In this document: positions 35,741-49,200 of the stretch, piece after piece
How positions within the stretch are numbered: the stretch's first letter is position 1
How the letters are laid out: every line of letters starts with the position of its first letter
Source of the DNA: Siderastrea radians
Lineage: Eukaryota; Cnidaria; Anthozoa; Scleractinia; Rhizangiidae
DNA: 64,000 bases
NCBI GenBank assembly: GCA_964017195.1
Contig: OZ024897.1
Span: 8,507,951 to 8,571,950, forward strand
Direction: 5' to 3'
Translations under genes and position numbers: made by a program
The notes under the pieces: model-generated
What the model was told of the DNA's origin: nothing
The model's input: only the letters and a program-made list of their open reading frames with translations
Databases searched by the model: none

Positions 35741-38678
35741 CAGTCTTCTTCCTAGTGAAATGGAATAATTGCCAATTTTATTCTTTGGCACTCCCATGTC
35801 GTGGGCGGGGCAACGAAACACCAGAGGAAAAAAGATTGGACAAGGAAATCTTTACTCGCGCTTTTGTGAAATCAAACAATTAGTTTCATATTTAGTCAGC
35901 ATGCGCATGCGTTTTTGAAAAGCAGCCCTTCATAGGTATCGTTAATTTGAATAGAACCGGTAGTTGTAAATCATGTCCTTTTGAGAAAAGGCATGTAATT
36001 TAAAATGATAAGAAATATATTTATATCCTTTCGGTCAAGTTACATTATTTTATTGGAGACACATACATTGACGTTCGGTTGGTATTGAATCATTGTAGAT
36101 GTCTATTCATTTAATCAAACTATGTAACTGAGGCAGCTACAATTCTTCGTAATAAAGAGAACGACACCCCAGCGTGTAAGTACAAAGTTTAACATTTGCA
36201 ATGATATTGTATTCTGTAAACAGAGCACTGGAATTTTTTACTGTTGTGAAGTAATGCACTGGCGAAACATCCCTAACACCCGACCTAGGGCCCCTCTTTA
36301 CTGTCTTTACCTTTCGCTGATTCTGAAACCTAGAATCAACTCACAGTCCTTTTTAAGATATAAATGTTATTTTAATACGAAAGGTTATATCGGTGTAACG
36401 ATTTAATAAATAAATTCACTCAAATATTCTCTATGTTGCTTAGGGGCAAATCATTAGAAAATCTTGGGGGCAGGACTACGTCCAAAACATGTTCGTGTAA
36501 GGGAAAATTAAAAAAAGATCCCCCCCCCCCCCAAATTCCCACAAACAGTTGATAGGCTCCTGGCAAGTAATTCATGCAAAGATTTTAGGCAGGAGAAAAT
36601 TATGCAGCTAAAATATTTCCACAGGTGACTGGCTTCTTCCATTGCTCTTTTACTGACGAGCAGGAAATAATTTACGTTCACTTTCCAAGCAGCCAAAAAT
36701 CGAAGAAGCCGTCGACAACTGAGCAGTTTTGGTAAAACAATACGTTCACTTTGGGAGGTGTGAAACAATGTTCATGAGCACAAAGTGTGTGCAAGGAGTG
36801 ATTAGTGCTCTTGGTGGACTTCTAGTCGAAAGGTCGGTTGTTGTAGTCCCGCTGTTTACTGTCTTGGTGTTTTCGCGAGTCAAGAAACGTCCCTTGCGCG
36901 TGCATGTAGACATAGGATGAGCGTGAACTTGCCTGGCTTTACATAAGATCTGGTAATACTTTGGATACAACTGATAGTGGATTGCTCAGCAAGTTACGTC
37001 ATTTCCTGACGTCTTGCGTGTCATTACCTAGCAAAGTGTCAAAGGAGAAAAGTTATCTCGCTTTTTTAAGGTAATACAAGTGGTTTCAAATTACGTCCTG
37101 ATTTTGGCCTTCAATAATACGAAAAAGACTTTCGTTAGTAGTAGCGGATAGTTTCACCGTGGGTTTTTTATTTCCGTTACATTTGTAGCAAGTATTTTTG
37201 AGAAAACGTGACCAGAAAACCGATTTCGAAATATATCGTCGCCTCAGAAGACCCGGGCCGCGTTACAACAAATCTAATTACCTGATCGAGGAAAACACCA
37301 GGAAACCTGAAAGGTTGTTATGTGACTTGTATATTTTTTTCACGTCTTGTGACCAGCTAAATCATGCATGACAAATGTGGCAAAGCCACGAATAAACTGA
37401 CGATGCGGGCGACGGACAAAGCGACGAGCACGCTCATCCCAAAAATGTTTATTCGGTGAACTATTAGGGAAGCCTAACAAAATAACACTGCAAAGGACAA
37501 GGGTTCACACTTTTACTGGCCCAGCATTGTATGAGTAGATGCGGAGAAAGTTGTTTAAACGTTAACGCTTTCCTTGTCCTTCAGGAGGTTTTTTTTCTTG
37601 GGGCAGGTGCCCAAAGCAAGGTGAACGCTGACTTCCTCAACCAGTTTACGGGCCTAGGTTTATAATTGCATCCGGAAAACGGCTTGGTTAACCATATATT
37701 CACTGAATTGCATAGAACGGGATGAAATTTTCCTCCAATAAAATTATTATTGTATACTTGCGCCTTAACGCATAATTTTGATCGCTTGGCAGAACACGTG
37801 ATCAGAATCTAAAAATGCCAAAAAAAATCGCGATATGCCGGCGAATTTCAACTTGTGTTGGTAAATAAACAATCTTTATCGCCTCCGATAAAGATTGAAC
37901 ATATCTATCCTTCGATTGGAGGGAGACCCCTGGATTTTTAAAGTAGATTTATGCAGGTTCAAAGACAAAATATCGACCTTTGTTGTTATAAACTTAGAAA
38001 TAAAAACAATAGACGATCACTGCAAACGCAAAGGGTTAGAAATAAAGTGCATTTGATCGTGAAAAGCGTTGACGTTCGATGCTATCTCTTAAAGCCATTG
38101 GCAAAGTTTGCTATTTCAAAAAACAGTCACGTGACGTCGAGAACGCTTATGTCATCATATTTACGTCAGCAATGAGCTAATTTCACCCCAGCAACACTTA
38201 TCGATGAATAAACTTGTGAAGTTTCTAATCAACTGATTTGCAAAGGTGAATGACAGACGGCTCTTACAAAATCACGCTCAAAGACCCAAGGGTAGGAATT
38301 TCGGGTCAAGGCAAATTTTCATAGGCGCAAAATCGGCGCTAACGAAGCGCTTGAATCAGTTGAAGTCCTAATTTGCCATAAAGACATTTGCGAGGAATGA
38401 CGCACAGATGAGACCTACAGGTAAATTTTGATCTGGTGACGTGATATGCATAAAGCGTGTTAATGGTTTTTGAAGAACTGTTGGAATCGTTTGTTGGGGG
38501 AAGGGGTGTGATGTACCGGCATCCCACCCGCAGGGGAGTAGAAACAGACAGTCGTCCAAGATTATCACAGATTTTGGCTCCGCTCGACTCATCAACGGAA
38601 ATAAACAAGGGGGTAAGTTTCTAAAGAGACTGTGGTACTGAGTCGGCGGGGAAGTAAAACAAAAGTTTGGGTTTATCA

Positions 38679-38744
38679 ACTGAGTTGATAAGATAAATTG
38701 GCCACCGTAAATCACCAGTGGCCAATTTACCTATCAACTCAGTT
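38679..38744. repeat. Hairpin AACTGAGTTGATA...TATCAACTCAGTT
   Basis: The left arm, AACTGAGTTGATAAGATAAA then TTGGCCAC, is inverted on the right with one or two differences (GTGGCCAATTTACCTATCAA, then CTCAGTT). The loop is 12-13 bp. The same AACTGAGTTGAT end occurs at the foldback element near 61.39 kb. Confidence 0.8.
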
Positions 38745-39069
38745 CATTGACGGAAAGTTAGAAGTGACTCTATTCACTAGACTATTTAACATCCTAAGTC
38801 TAGTAAACTCTTTTATTCTTTAAAATTCAATAACATGAACATCGTAATTAGCTAGCAAAGCAGCATGTAAAAATTACATTCAGATATTTAATATTTACGA
38901 TCAAACCACCTTTGGATCCTGGTCAAATACCGATAATATTTAAAAGCCTATTATTTGTTGAAACGATGCAAGTTGAATGAGAACATCTCATGTCAAATTT
39001 AAAAGTCGAAGTTTGCATAGCCTTAATTATTACAATCAGAAGAATGTATTTCTGTCACAGCAGAATACC

Positions 39070-39425
39070 TTCTTTATTAGTCTGGTTTTCCAAAGACTGT
39101 CAAAACGCGAGGTTATCTGGCCACTGAACCAATCAGAACTCAAAGCTAAAACATGCGACAAGTGCCAAGCGCGGGAAAACATGCAACCGACAGCAACCGC
39201 ATGACGCCTGGGTAAGCCAAGTCAAGGCTGCTTTCTGATTGGTTCATAAACAGTACGTTTCCTCAAGGGAAGAAGAGAGACACTGAGAACGAAGTTGTAC
39301 GTTTCCTGTGTTTGAACGCCGCACAAGTGAATTGAACCAGTGCAACTTGGTAAGGGAAAACCCAAACCAACCCAAAAACACGATCACTTTCGACAATCAG
39401 TTGAAAACCAGTCGGGTGTTTGCAT
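39070..39425. mobile_element. Repeat related to the 57.2-kb foldback element
   Basis: It shares GAACCAATCAGA, CTCAAAGC, GTGCCAAGCGCGGGAAAA and ATCACTTTCGACAATCAGTT then GAAAACC with 57,161-57,444, in the same order. The left terminal repeat is degraded. Confidence 0.6.
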
Positions 39426-40223
39426 TGACTGGGTACAAATTCTGCGTTTAAATGGGCATGTTTCGTATAAACCATCTCGGAGGACACAGTTTTATTCTAG
39501 TGGAAGCCCAAAGAATTACAAATAGAAAGTTTGCCTTCAATTCTAGAAATTCAAAAAAGCAGTTGCCTATTTACACAAAGCTCAAATTCAGCGTGTTTAA
39601 AAAGTGCAGTTTGTACAGCTTTTTTTAACAGCAGATTTTAGCCTGTGAAAAAAGCCTTTCTTTCGTCGCGCAAAAAGCAACGGGTGTTTTCTCATCCTAA
39701 GCAACGTCAGGGATAGTTACACGCATATATAACTATTTAATATATTATTTTCTTTGTCAGCTCCGGTGAACAAGAGTGAACAAGTGTACGGTGTTTGACT
39801 GCGCCACCATATTTGTCAGTTGCTAAGCAACGCAACATGACGTAATTACGCTAAACATTTCATGACTCTTAGGGGAAACTTCACCAATGGAATATACTAA
39901 TGCACTTGTTTTTCGTCTGTCTGTTTTGTTGTTCCTTAATATGATTTGGAAACAACTGTGGATTTTTTGCGTTTTTTAAAAAGACTTCTTCGCTGATATA
40001 TTGTTCAAAGAAAGATTTTTATGCATTTTATGCATTGTATGCACTAAAATGGGCTTGGATTATGTAAAATTTCTGGCAAGGTATATTTTTAGGTTTGGCG
40101 CACTTAAGTAGAACACGATGGTTTAAAAATTTTCTGATTTTTATCTCACATTATTAGCTTTTTCAACTTAGTCCTTCGATACAAATTAAATTTTATGCTT
40201 TTTGATATTTAACTCCAGGAAAG

Positions 40224-43200
40224 TTAAAGGTCGGCTGAATATTTGCAGTCGATGGTCGCTTTAATAAACAAACAGTTGTCCTTAACGTAGTTCGTAGATT
40301 CCAGACCTCGATGTGAAACAAACTGTGGGTAACCAAATCCGAGCGCGGCTCCATTTTTACTGGGCCTCTGGAAGCTCTTCCAGTTTGGATCCGGGCTAAA
40401 TGATTGGCTAATATTCCGTTGCCCCCTTGTCGAGTCTCTACTTTGATCTAAAAGCGACAAAGTAATTTCGCCTTCGAAAGGCCATTTTAGTAGCGTGTCA
40501 TATTCGCCAGGAAGAAGACGGACATACAAAGAAAGATGAGAACCTTCGCCGCTTCCATTTCCGTAAGGAAACATGACTATTTTGAACTTGTAGCCATATG
40601 AACTTGTGTAGAAAGGGGGGCTGTGTAGCTCGACTCCGGTTCTGTGCTTCGCATCTTCGAATTTTTCCCAAAAGTCATCCACTTTCCAGTAGAGCTTGCT
40701 GTCGGCGAAAGGTTTGCAATGTTTGACGATCTCTCGAAGCTCGTCGATCTCTTTTTGCTGATCGATGGCGAGTTGTGATACGAGTTCGAGGTGTTTTTTC
40801 ATGCCCTCTTCGAGGTGTTGTGGGAGGGTGCGTTGCGGACACTGCAAAACAACAACAAAAAAAGACATTCAAACACCTTTTATCACTCTATGTTTCAAAG
40901 GGCGGGCCATAACCGGTAGTCGGATACGCTTAGAAAGTAATCGACACTAGAGCACGTTTAGATAGAAATCGATAGTCAAAACTGACCAGCCAATGCAAGT
41001 GGCTTTTCTGCGCCTATAGGAGTTAGTCCTAACCTCCTAGGTGCGTCAATTGATGGTCTTGGTGTTGACTGGAACATTCTTGTCCCCAGAGCCGCTTGGC
41101 CCTAGTGCCCAGTCGCCAGCAGCTAAGAGGACCAAGCGGCTCTGGGGACGAGAATGTGACTTGAATTGCTCAGTACATTGCTACACACGTTCGGCAATTG
41201 GACTCCTAATAATTGATGACGTTACAGTGTTGATATCGCGATAAATTCCCAGCATCGCAATCGTATCAAATTTGAAAACGGGTATCAGCCCAGCCTGATT
41301 TGCGTTTGCACAGCCCTACAGTTGGTTGAAAACTTTGCTTTAACTTAACCAATCAGAAGTCAATAGCCGTGCACCGCGTTTCATCTGATGCACATTTTCG
41401 TGCCGTTTGATTGGTCGTTACATCGATCTCCACCCGCTTTTGGCACTGCTTACATATTTTTGGTCTCAAGCTGTGATTGGCTCTTTGCTGCTACCAGTGA
41501 CTTCTTATGGATTATTTTTACAAGAACCATTGCAAGTTAGAACGGGACACGCTTTGGTCAGTTACGTCCAATACTCATATATATGCAGCAGCAGCAGCCT
41601 AGTACCCAGTCTTTCCCCTCCTGTGTGAAATTTCGTGACGTCACCGTATGGCACTCATTCGGTGACACCATGACGTTTCGCGCCAGATCAGTGAACGGGA
41701 GGAGAAAGCCTGGGTACTAGGTTGATGCTGCTTAATACTCGGAAAATATCTACGAGAAGGACTTACTTGGTGTTGACAGCCGACATGTTTAAAAGGACAG
41801 TGAATATGATTTGATCGACAGTCGTGTGAGACATGGCGATCCACCTATAAAATAAGACGAGTGGTAAATAACTTTATTTGAGCAAATTTGTGACCACACC
41901 CAATGATGCTTAAAGCCGAAGTAACACTATCTACCTCTTCTCGTGGAATTTGTGACACGCCACAGCTGTTTGGACAACTAAGAGGAAAGCGAGGACACAC
42001 TTGAAGATGACTCTGCAAGGAAACAGAAAATACACATGTAAACTACTGATAGGACGGGTGAAAACAGACGCCCCTAGCATAAATAGAGCCCCAAATAGAG
42101 CCTCAAAGGCGAACGCAAACATTCGCAAAACTTACACAGGGCTGGACCTAGGGCTGGATTTAAACAGAAAGAAGCAAATCTGGGGCTGTACCGAAATATG
42201 GAGAGCACATTTATGCCTAACAAACAGAATGACCCAGGGATAATAAACGCAGGCTCACTTGAGTTACAGTGCGACTATTGCAACCGGGGCCTTCATGAAA
42301 ACGGAAACCACCGCAGAAGAGAAGTAAAGAACTCCAAACTTAAAATAATTTCTGCACTTCAAAGTGATTGATTTTTATTGTCTAAGTGGCCTCTGTTACT
42401 GAGTAGCCGCCCTGTTAATCTTTCAAAAAAAAAATGACAGACACGTTAACTTAAAGCCGCTCAACTGCAGTACAAACCTGCATGTCCTCAAACTTGACCT
42501 GCGCTCGGCAATACTGACATTTTGTCAGTCTCCTGGGACATTCCTCCGACATGTGGCTCGTGATCTGACCACGTGATATCCTCTGCCCACACGTGCACGT
42601 GAAAATGTCCGACTCGCTTTCCACTTGACTCGTGGTGTGCGACCTGCTTCTTTCTGACCCACGATAAACAACCTCGCTTGCAAGCTCCTCACGGCCAACG
42701 TAATTAAGGAGGGCTGGAACTGACGAGGCATAGCGCATGGGTGGCGCGGGGTGAGCCAAGACTTCCTGGGACGTGCTATTGCTACGGTTACCACTGCCCG
42801 CGTTTCGTGTATCGAAGCGAACTGAGTTATGGGGTACGCTCTGTCGAAGATTTCCCCCTCTTTTAAAAGCTGATTGTTCTGATTGCGAAAGAGAACGACG
42901 GCAGCGTCTCAAGTGCTCCTGTGAGAGAATTAAAGTAGCAATTTAGTTCAGCAAGATACTGAGGAAGATCCTCCAGCAACTTAGGATACAAAGAAGGTAA
43001 AGTCGCACACGAGCCAAGGAGGCCCACACGGTCGGAGCTTATCCCGGTTTCTGTGTCATGAAGCAACTGAAAGTATTAATACTTCCCACTGGATGGGATG
43101 ATAGTCCATCGCAGGGTTACCCCCAGCAGTATGTCGCTAGTACCTATTTATACACCTGGGTGGAGAGAGACAATGTGGAGTAAAGTTTCTTGTCTAAGGA

Positions 43201-46200
43201 AACAACACAATGGCAGGGACTGGGCCTCGAACCGCGGACCTTCAGATCTTAAGTCCAACGTGCCAACCACTAACGCCACCGCGCCCCCTTAGAATTTACA
43301 GAGCTTGAAATAAATTCAAGTCTCCACTTCACTTTTGACGATGATTTCTAACGTGCCGTTTACTGAAAACGTCACGAAATCTAGTCGGTGATTTAACTTT
43401 CCAGTTGAGGATAAGCAGTCCACAGACTTTAAGAGGTTTAGCAGACAACAAAAGTTAAACGATAGCCACTCGTTGACAGTAAACGACAAGACTGGGTTAA
43501 AAGATTGCGATCGTTGCATTAATTGTGTCTGGTGAAAGCGATGACTTTGCTGTTGGTTCACTTTTACAAATCAAGAAATGAATTGCTCTGCCGACGATTT
43601 TTGTACACAAACCTGTTTGTCTTTGAAGACAATTTCCACCGAGCAGTAATCGCAGTAGACCCAGCGGTGTGAGCACTCGTTCCTCAGGTGCAGCGGCATC
43701 GCATGTCTCTTCATTCTACTCCCGCAGCCATTGCTACACGTCACTATCTCTTCATCCGGATTCCGCCGGGCTGCGGGACAGTTGTGGTTCTAAAGGTAAA
43801 CATACAATGACTTAACTAATCAAATTACCCTGGCTGAAGGGAAAATCCCCCTACTTGTAGTAGACAACTAAATTATAATTCTCACATCTTAACTATTTAT
43901 TATTTACTAGCGTTCTTTTTCCCTTTTTTCCACAGACCGTATGCACTAGTGGACATATATAAATTATCCCAATAAACGTTAAACTCGAGGAGGGATTGGA
44001 GTATCTTAGCGTATGCGCTTCTCGCAGCTTCGCCGTTCGTACGGTACTATGCAAATATGAGCAGAAGAAAGAGACTGCTCGTAGCCTAATCTAAGTTATT
44101 CGTGTGACGTAGGGTGCAAAATTTGAACACATTGTTGTTAGGAAAGGTGGTAAGATCACTGAGTTTTGCAAATGCAATTGTTTATCACTTTAGCCTGTCA
44201 CTTAACATAGTTTTGATCAAACGTTTAACAACAACAACAATCTGCCTCGTACCCAGGCGTCGCAAATGTGTCGGAAAAACGCAGACAGAAGAGGCCGATG
44301 AGTAGCTCGCGCAACGGAACATGGCAAGGTTAGCATTGGCGCAAGGGACCTTGGGCCCTTCCCATGTTCCCTTGCGCTCCGCTAGAACGCCTGGTATTTG
44401 CACCCCCACCCCCACAAAAAAAAATCACAAGTACACAGCGTGCTACTCAACATTAGTGCAGTCAGGTTTATCCGGCAGTTGGCCAGCAAACACGACGGCG
44501 ACGGCTGACGAGAACGTCACAAAACAAAAGACTTTTTAAAATTAGCAAAACAATGACTCTGCACGAGCGATACAGATTTTGGTACATTTCTTTGCCGTCC
44601 TCTGCAAAACAACAACGTGAAATGACCAAATTCAAAGTTTTATGTAGAACGTGAACACACGGCAGTGAATTTTCTTTCTTCTACCTGAACTTTAACGCCG
44701 TCCTTACAGAGTCAGCTCCCGGATTGTTCGGCTACATTAGACAGATTGAACGAGTTGACACTATCGCGAAGAAGTTTGAAATATTTGGAAGTCATTTTTA
44801 AGGTGACGTTTTCCTTGGCGTTGCCGTTGTGGCTGCTTAAGTTCCCTAATATGTACTTCGGACTTCAATGTAGTTCAAAGTACAATTGTCCTCTCCTGAC
44901 CAACTTATTGCCTTCCTATAAGATGACACAACAATTTACGATAGAAAAGAAGAGCAAGCACTCAGCGATGAATGGAAACGTACTTAAAGAAAAAGCGGCT
45001 TAATTCTTCATCTAACAACTATTCTTACACTAATGAGTCGCGCTGCGCTCAGTTAACTGTTGGTTGATGTGTGACAAGATATTAGGGACCTATAGATCGG
45101 ACTACCTAAGATAAAAGAAACTGTCTAATTTCAAACCAGTGACGTTTCCAGAACCCTCGCCTCTTCCTGTTGTTTGCCAGTAGAGAAGGAAGGGCCAGGA
45201 ATGAGATTGGTATGTGATGTGATAATGTAAAGCCTATCAACTGGAATTGAAAAAAGTCGTACTCACACTCAAATCGAAAGGTCTCTAATGAATGTTTTAC
45301 ACCGAGAACGGTTTTGGGTTAGGTGAAAGCAGGAATGAAGACATCAATACTAGTTGAAAAACAGCTCACATAGGCAGCCAGCAGCAGCAGAACAGCTCAC
45401 ATAGGTCATCTCACCTGCAACTTTTCAAAAGCTGTCTCCTTCTTGCAACGAGGACACTTGACCCATCGTTTCACGCAGTCCTTCTTGACATGATCCGTGA
45501 TCTTTCTCCGCTGAATCTTCTGACCACATCCCGCAATGCAGTCTACTGGGGCGTACTTGCAACTGGCCATGTGATCCTAAAACGTGATGGTGTGACACAA
45601 CCTTGTCATTCATAGACTAAGAACGTGACAGACTAAGGCAACTTTGTCAAAAACGTGACAATCTAAAGTATCGTCCCGGGAACCGGGAGAAGGTGAAACG
45701 ATTTTCCTTTCTCGGGGAGGGGGACAGGGAAGCGGGAGGTTTACCCCCCTCCTTTTCTCGAGGCTCCACCGCTCAAGCTTTGCATTCGAGCGAAAACCGC
45801 AGCTAGCTAAACGGGCTATTGTGTAATCGGCTGACCTTCACAAATAAAGGAGGTCTTCACTTACGGCTGGCTTAAGTGCGGTGTCTTCTTCTAATAGGAA
45901 TACGTCTATGACTGCTTTCGGAGGAGGGGTGGGGGGTCATCGCTAAGGAGAGGTGACTGCTTAGTGGTGTCGACTAATGGCAGACGTTTGGGTGGTCTTC
46001 GCTTATGGGAGGAGACTCCTAGGGATATGTTACCACAATAAAGGAAAGATGAATTCTTAAAGGTGTCGACTCGCGGTAGACGTTTGACGAGTCTGCTTGT
46101 GGAAAGGGTCAGATTATGTGAGGTTTTCCCGAGGGGGGGGGGGGGACTCCCATATGAAAGTGACGGGGATGCTCGTCGTCTCGCTTAGGGGTGTAAATTG

Positions 46201-49200
46201 AAGATTTTGGTCTCACTTAGAGTTTTCAGGACGGAAAGCCAATATTTTTACCCATACAGGTATCGCTTAGGGTTGTGCGCAAAGAAATATCTATATGAAA
46301 AAAAGCAAACCCCGTCAAACTTTAGCGCAATTAAAATCATCGTAACTCTTATTTCGTTGTCTGTTTTAGCATAGTCTCCTTTAGCGGTCAAATAAAGCCT
46401 AAGCTACGCCCAGATTGGACTCCTTTAGGGGTTTAATTCTAATTTTCCGACGGGTATCTCCGTCACTTTTATTTGGGAGTCCCCCCCCCCGGGGAGGTTT
46501 CTAGCCTGCGTAGCTGGCGGTTTTATTGGGGAGCGCGCACGACCAAGTGGTAAAGCCGCGAGGAGAATGGAGAGGAGAAGCAAAACTGCCAGCTACGCAG
46601 GCTAGGAGGTCTCCCACTAGGGATGTCTTACCGTTAGGGAAAGGTGACTGCTTATAGGAGGTGTCGACTCAAGGAAGAGTTTCTTTCAGTGTTACGTCTC
46701 CGCTGACAGGAAGTGTCCACTTAAAAGAGACGACCAGTATGGGAGGTGTCTACTTATGAGATATGTCTAATAAGTAAAGGTGTTCGCTAAAGAAAGCTCA
46801 CTGCTTGGAGATTGTGCCAACTCATGGCAGATTTTTAGAGGTGTCCGCTTATGGTAGATGTTCACTTAATGGAAGAGTCTGCTTTCTCTATTTTTATTTA
46901 TGTCCGGTTATGGAAGGTGTCCATTCGTGGGAGGTGTCTACCCCAGTGCCTACTTAGTGATGCGTTCAGATAGGCAAGAAAAAAACGAGAAGAGACTGAG
47001 GAAAGAGGCGCCTCTCTCCCCAGTCTCTTCTTATTTTTTATCCGCTCTCAATACATGTATTTTTCGTTTGTGCGCCACTATCTGAACGCCTGGAACAGGC
47101 TAACTTCGTAAAGAATACGATTAACGGTAAGTGACTGCCTGGGGAAGGCTTAAGAGGAAAGGCCTGCGTCATGTAGAGGTGTGGCTACTAAATGAAGAAC
47201 AATGACGAGGAAAAGTGAGCTTGGATTTTAACCCTTTAACCCCTAGGAGTGACCAGCATCTAAATTCTCTTAAAATAACACTGCTTAATCAAACATAAAG
47301 GTCATGAGAATAGAGGAAATGATCACCAAGTAGAAAAGGTATTGATTGTTAGACAAATTCTCCTTACAGTACCATAGGAAATGTATGAAGAACAGTGTGG
47401 AGAATATTCAAGCTGATATCACGGTTTAAAGGGTTAACGTACCTCGAGTTTTTTCAGATGACCTTTCCATTTGCAACCCAGTTGATAGTGATCACAATAA
47501 ACATTCAGTGCAAATATCATCTGATTTGTAACATCATCCCGGTAAATCTACCACAGAATTAACGCAAAATATATATTAATCGCTGTTACAATGGTCACGA
47601 AACGCCGCGCTCGGTGGAAGAAGTGAAATACAATGAGTGGAAAAAAAGAGAAAAAGTCCTTGAACTTCTTATTGACCTTATTCTTTTGTTAACACGCGCT
47701 TGTCTTTTTTTTTTTTTCGCGAATGATGATCATCGATCAGAAAGTCTGGTTTTTACTAGCCTGTTCCAGGCGTTCAGATAGTGGAGCGCGGGGCGTCCAG
47801 ATAGTGGAGCGCGAGCGAAAAATAAAGTGAGCGAAAGAGCGGGAAAAAAGGAGGGGAGACTGGGGAAGAGGACCCGCTCTTTCGCTCGCTTTCTTTTTCA
47901 CTCGCGCTGGTTTTTACACAGACAGGAAACGCAATATTTCTTCATCCGACTCCGTAGACTTTGTGTTTTCCTCTCTTGAGTTTGTGTAGTAAACGATCGA
48001 AAGATCGCCGTATTCGGACAGCTTAAAGGTATTAACTTCTTCAGTTATAAAACGCGATTTTCTGCCCAGGAGCTAAAACGAGCTTAATCTGGGTGGGCGG
48101 ATTTGTGACCGTGGGCATGGGAGGGTGGCGAAAATAATTACACGGTTCGAAAACTTTTACCTACATTTTATATCCAATGTAAGTGTGCGAAGCGATTCAA
48201 GTGGGCGACCTTGTTATCTCCAGAAAAATTGTCGCGACTTTTGAAAAAACAAAATTCTTCCAAGGAGAATTAACAGCAGGAGTGATTTTACTCCCGACTT
48301 AAACATCTCGATTCCTCTCTAGTCCTCTCAGGGCTTAAAATAGAAGGGGTTTGTAACGGTACCCACTTAAAACCCCACCGCAAACAAAGAGGGATTGTTT
48401 TAATGAAATGAGAAATTACTCGTCAGTAAAACATTCCATATTACAATAAAAAGTGGCCAAGTAAGAGCGTCGGCAAACGAGCTCAAGGGGTGTTTTTCGT
48501 CGAACATTTTTTATAGAAGACGTTAATTTCCTGGTAAAGTAGATATATTAACCTCTGATGTCACGCTGAAACCGTTTGTCGCTTCTCACGTTTTTTATTT
48601 TTTTATTTTATGTTGATTCAGTTGGCAAGGCGGTAACTTTGAACTGCCGTGAGTAAAACTTTACAAGTGAACTTTCTTGCGTTCATATTTTTTCGATTTC
48701 TTCGAGAATTATGCTTCAATTCCAAACAGAATTTTTAATATTGTACAAGTGACAAGCTGAAACAAAACCAATACTACAGGTGAATTTAAAACCTCGTGGT
48801 GTATTTCAGCTCTGCGATTGTGGCGCGACGTGCGATTTAACGTGCGAAAGAGAAAAATATACTAAGGATTCTCAAATTTTTCGTCTTTTACGTCTTCTGT
48901 CACTCGCATTTCACGATCAGATAGCCTGGGTATAGACTTGCCAATCAGACCTGTCTGTTGTAGTTGTTCATTTACCGTGGCATGTAACTCTTAAACTGTT
49001 ACGACATCTCGTTTTACTACCGCAGATTGGCGCTTTGCTTATGTGAAAACCATATGCGAAATAATCTAACAGACAGCATAAATATCTACAAGTTTACATC
49101 GTAAAACAGTTGTGTAGCTGAGTATAAACAATCTCTTACCTGTGAGAAATCAATGGTTGAGCTATCCACAGGGCAGCGGAGACGAGCAGTTTGCCTAGGA

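Larger units (their letters stand above)
34805..40223. other. Intergenic, repeat-rich; no gene seen
   Basis: It lies between the stop codons of two convergent genes (ACOX3, plus; TRAF, minus). It holds tandem copies of the 110-bp repeat (34.9-35.7 kb), a SINE (35.1 kb), a short hairpin (38.7 kb) and an AACCAATCAGA-type element (39.07-39.42 kb). No ORF has support as a gene. Confidence 0.55.
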
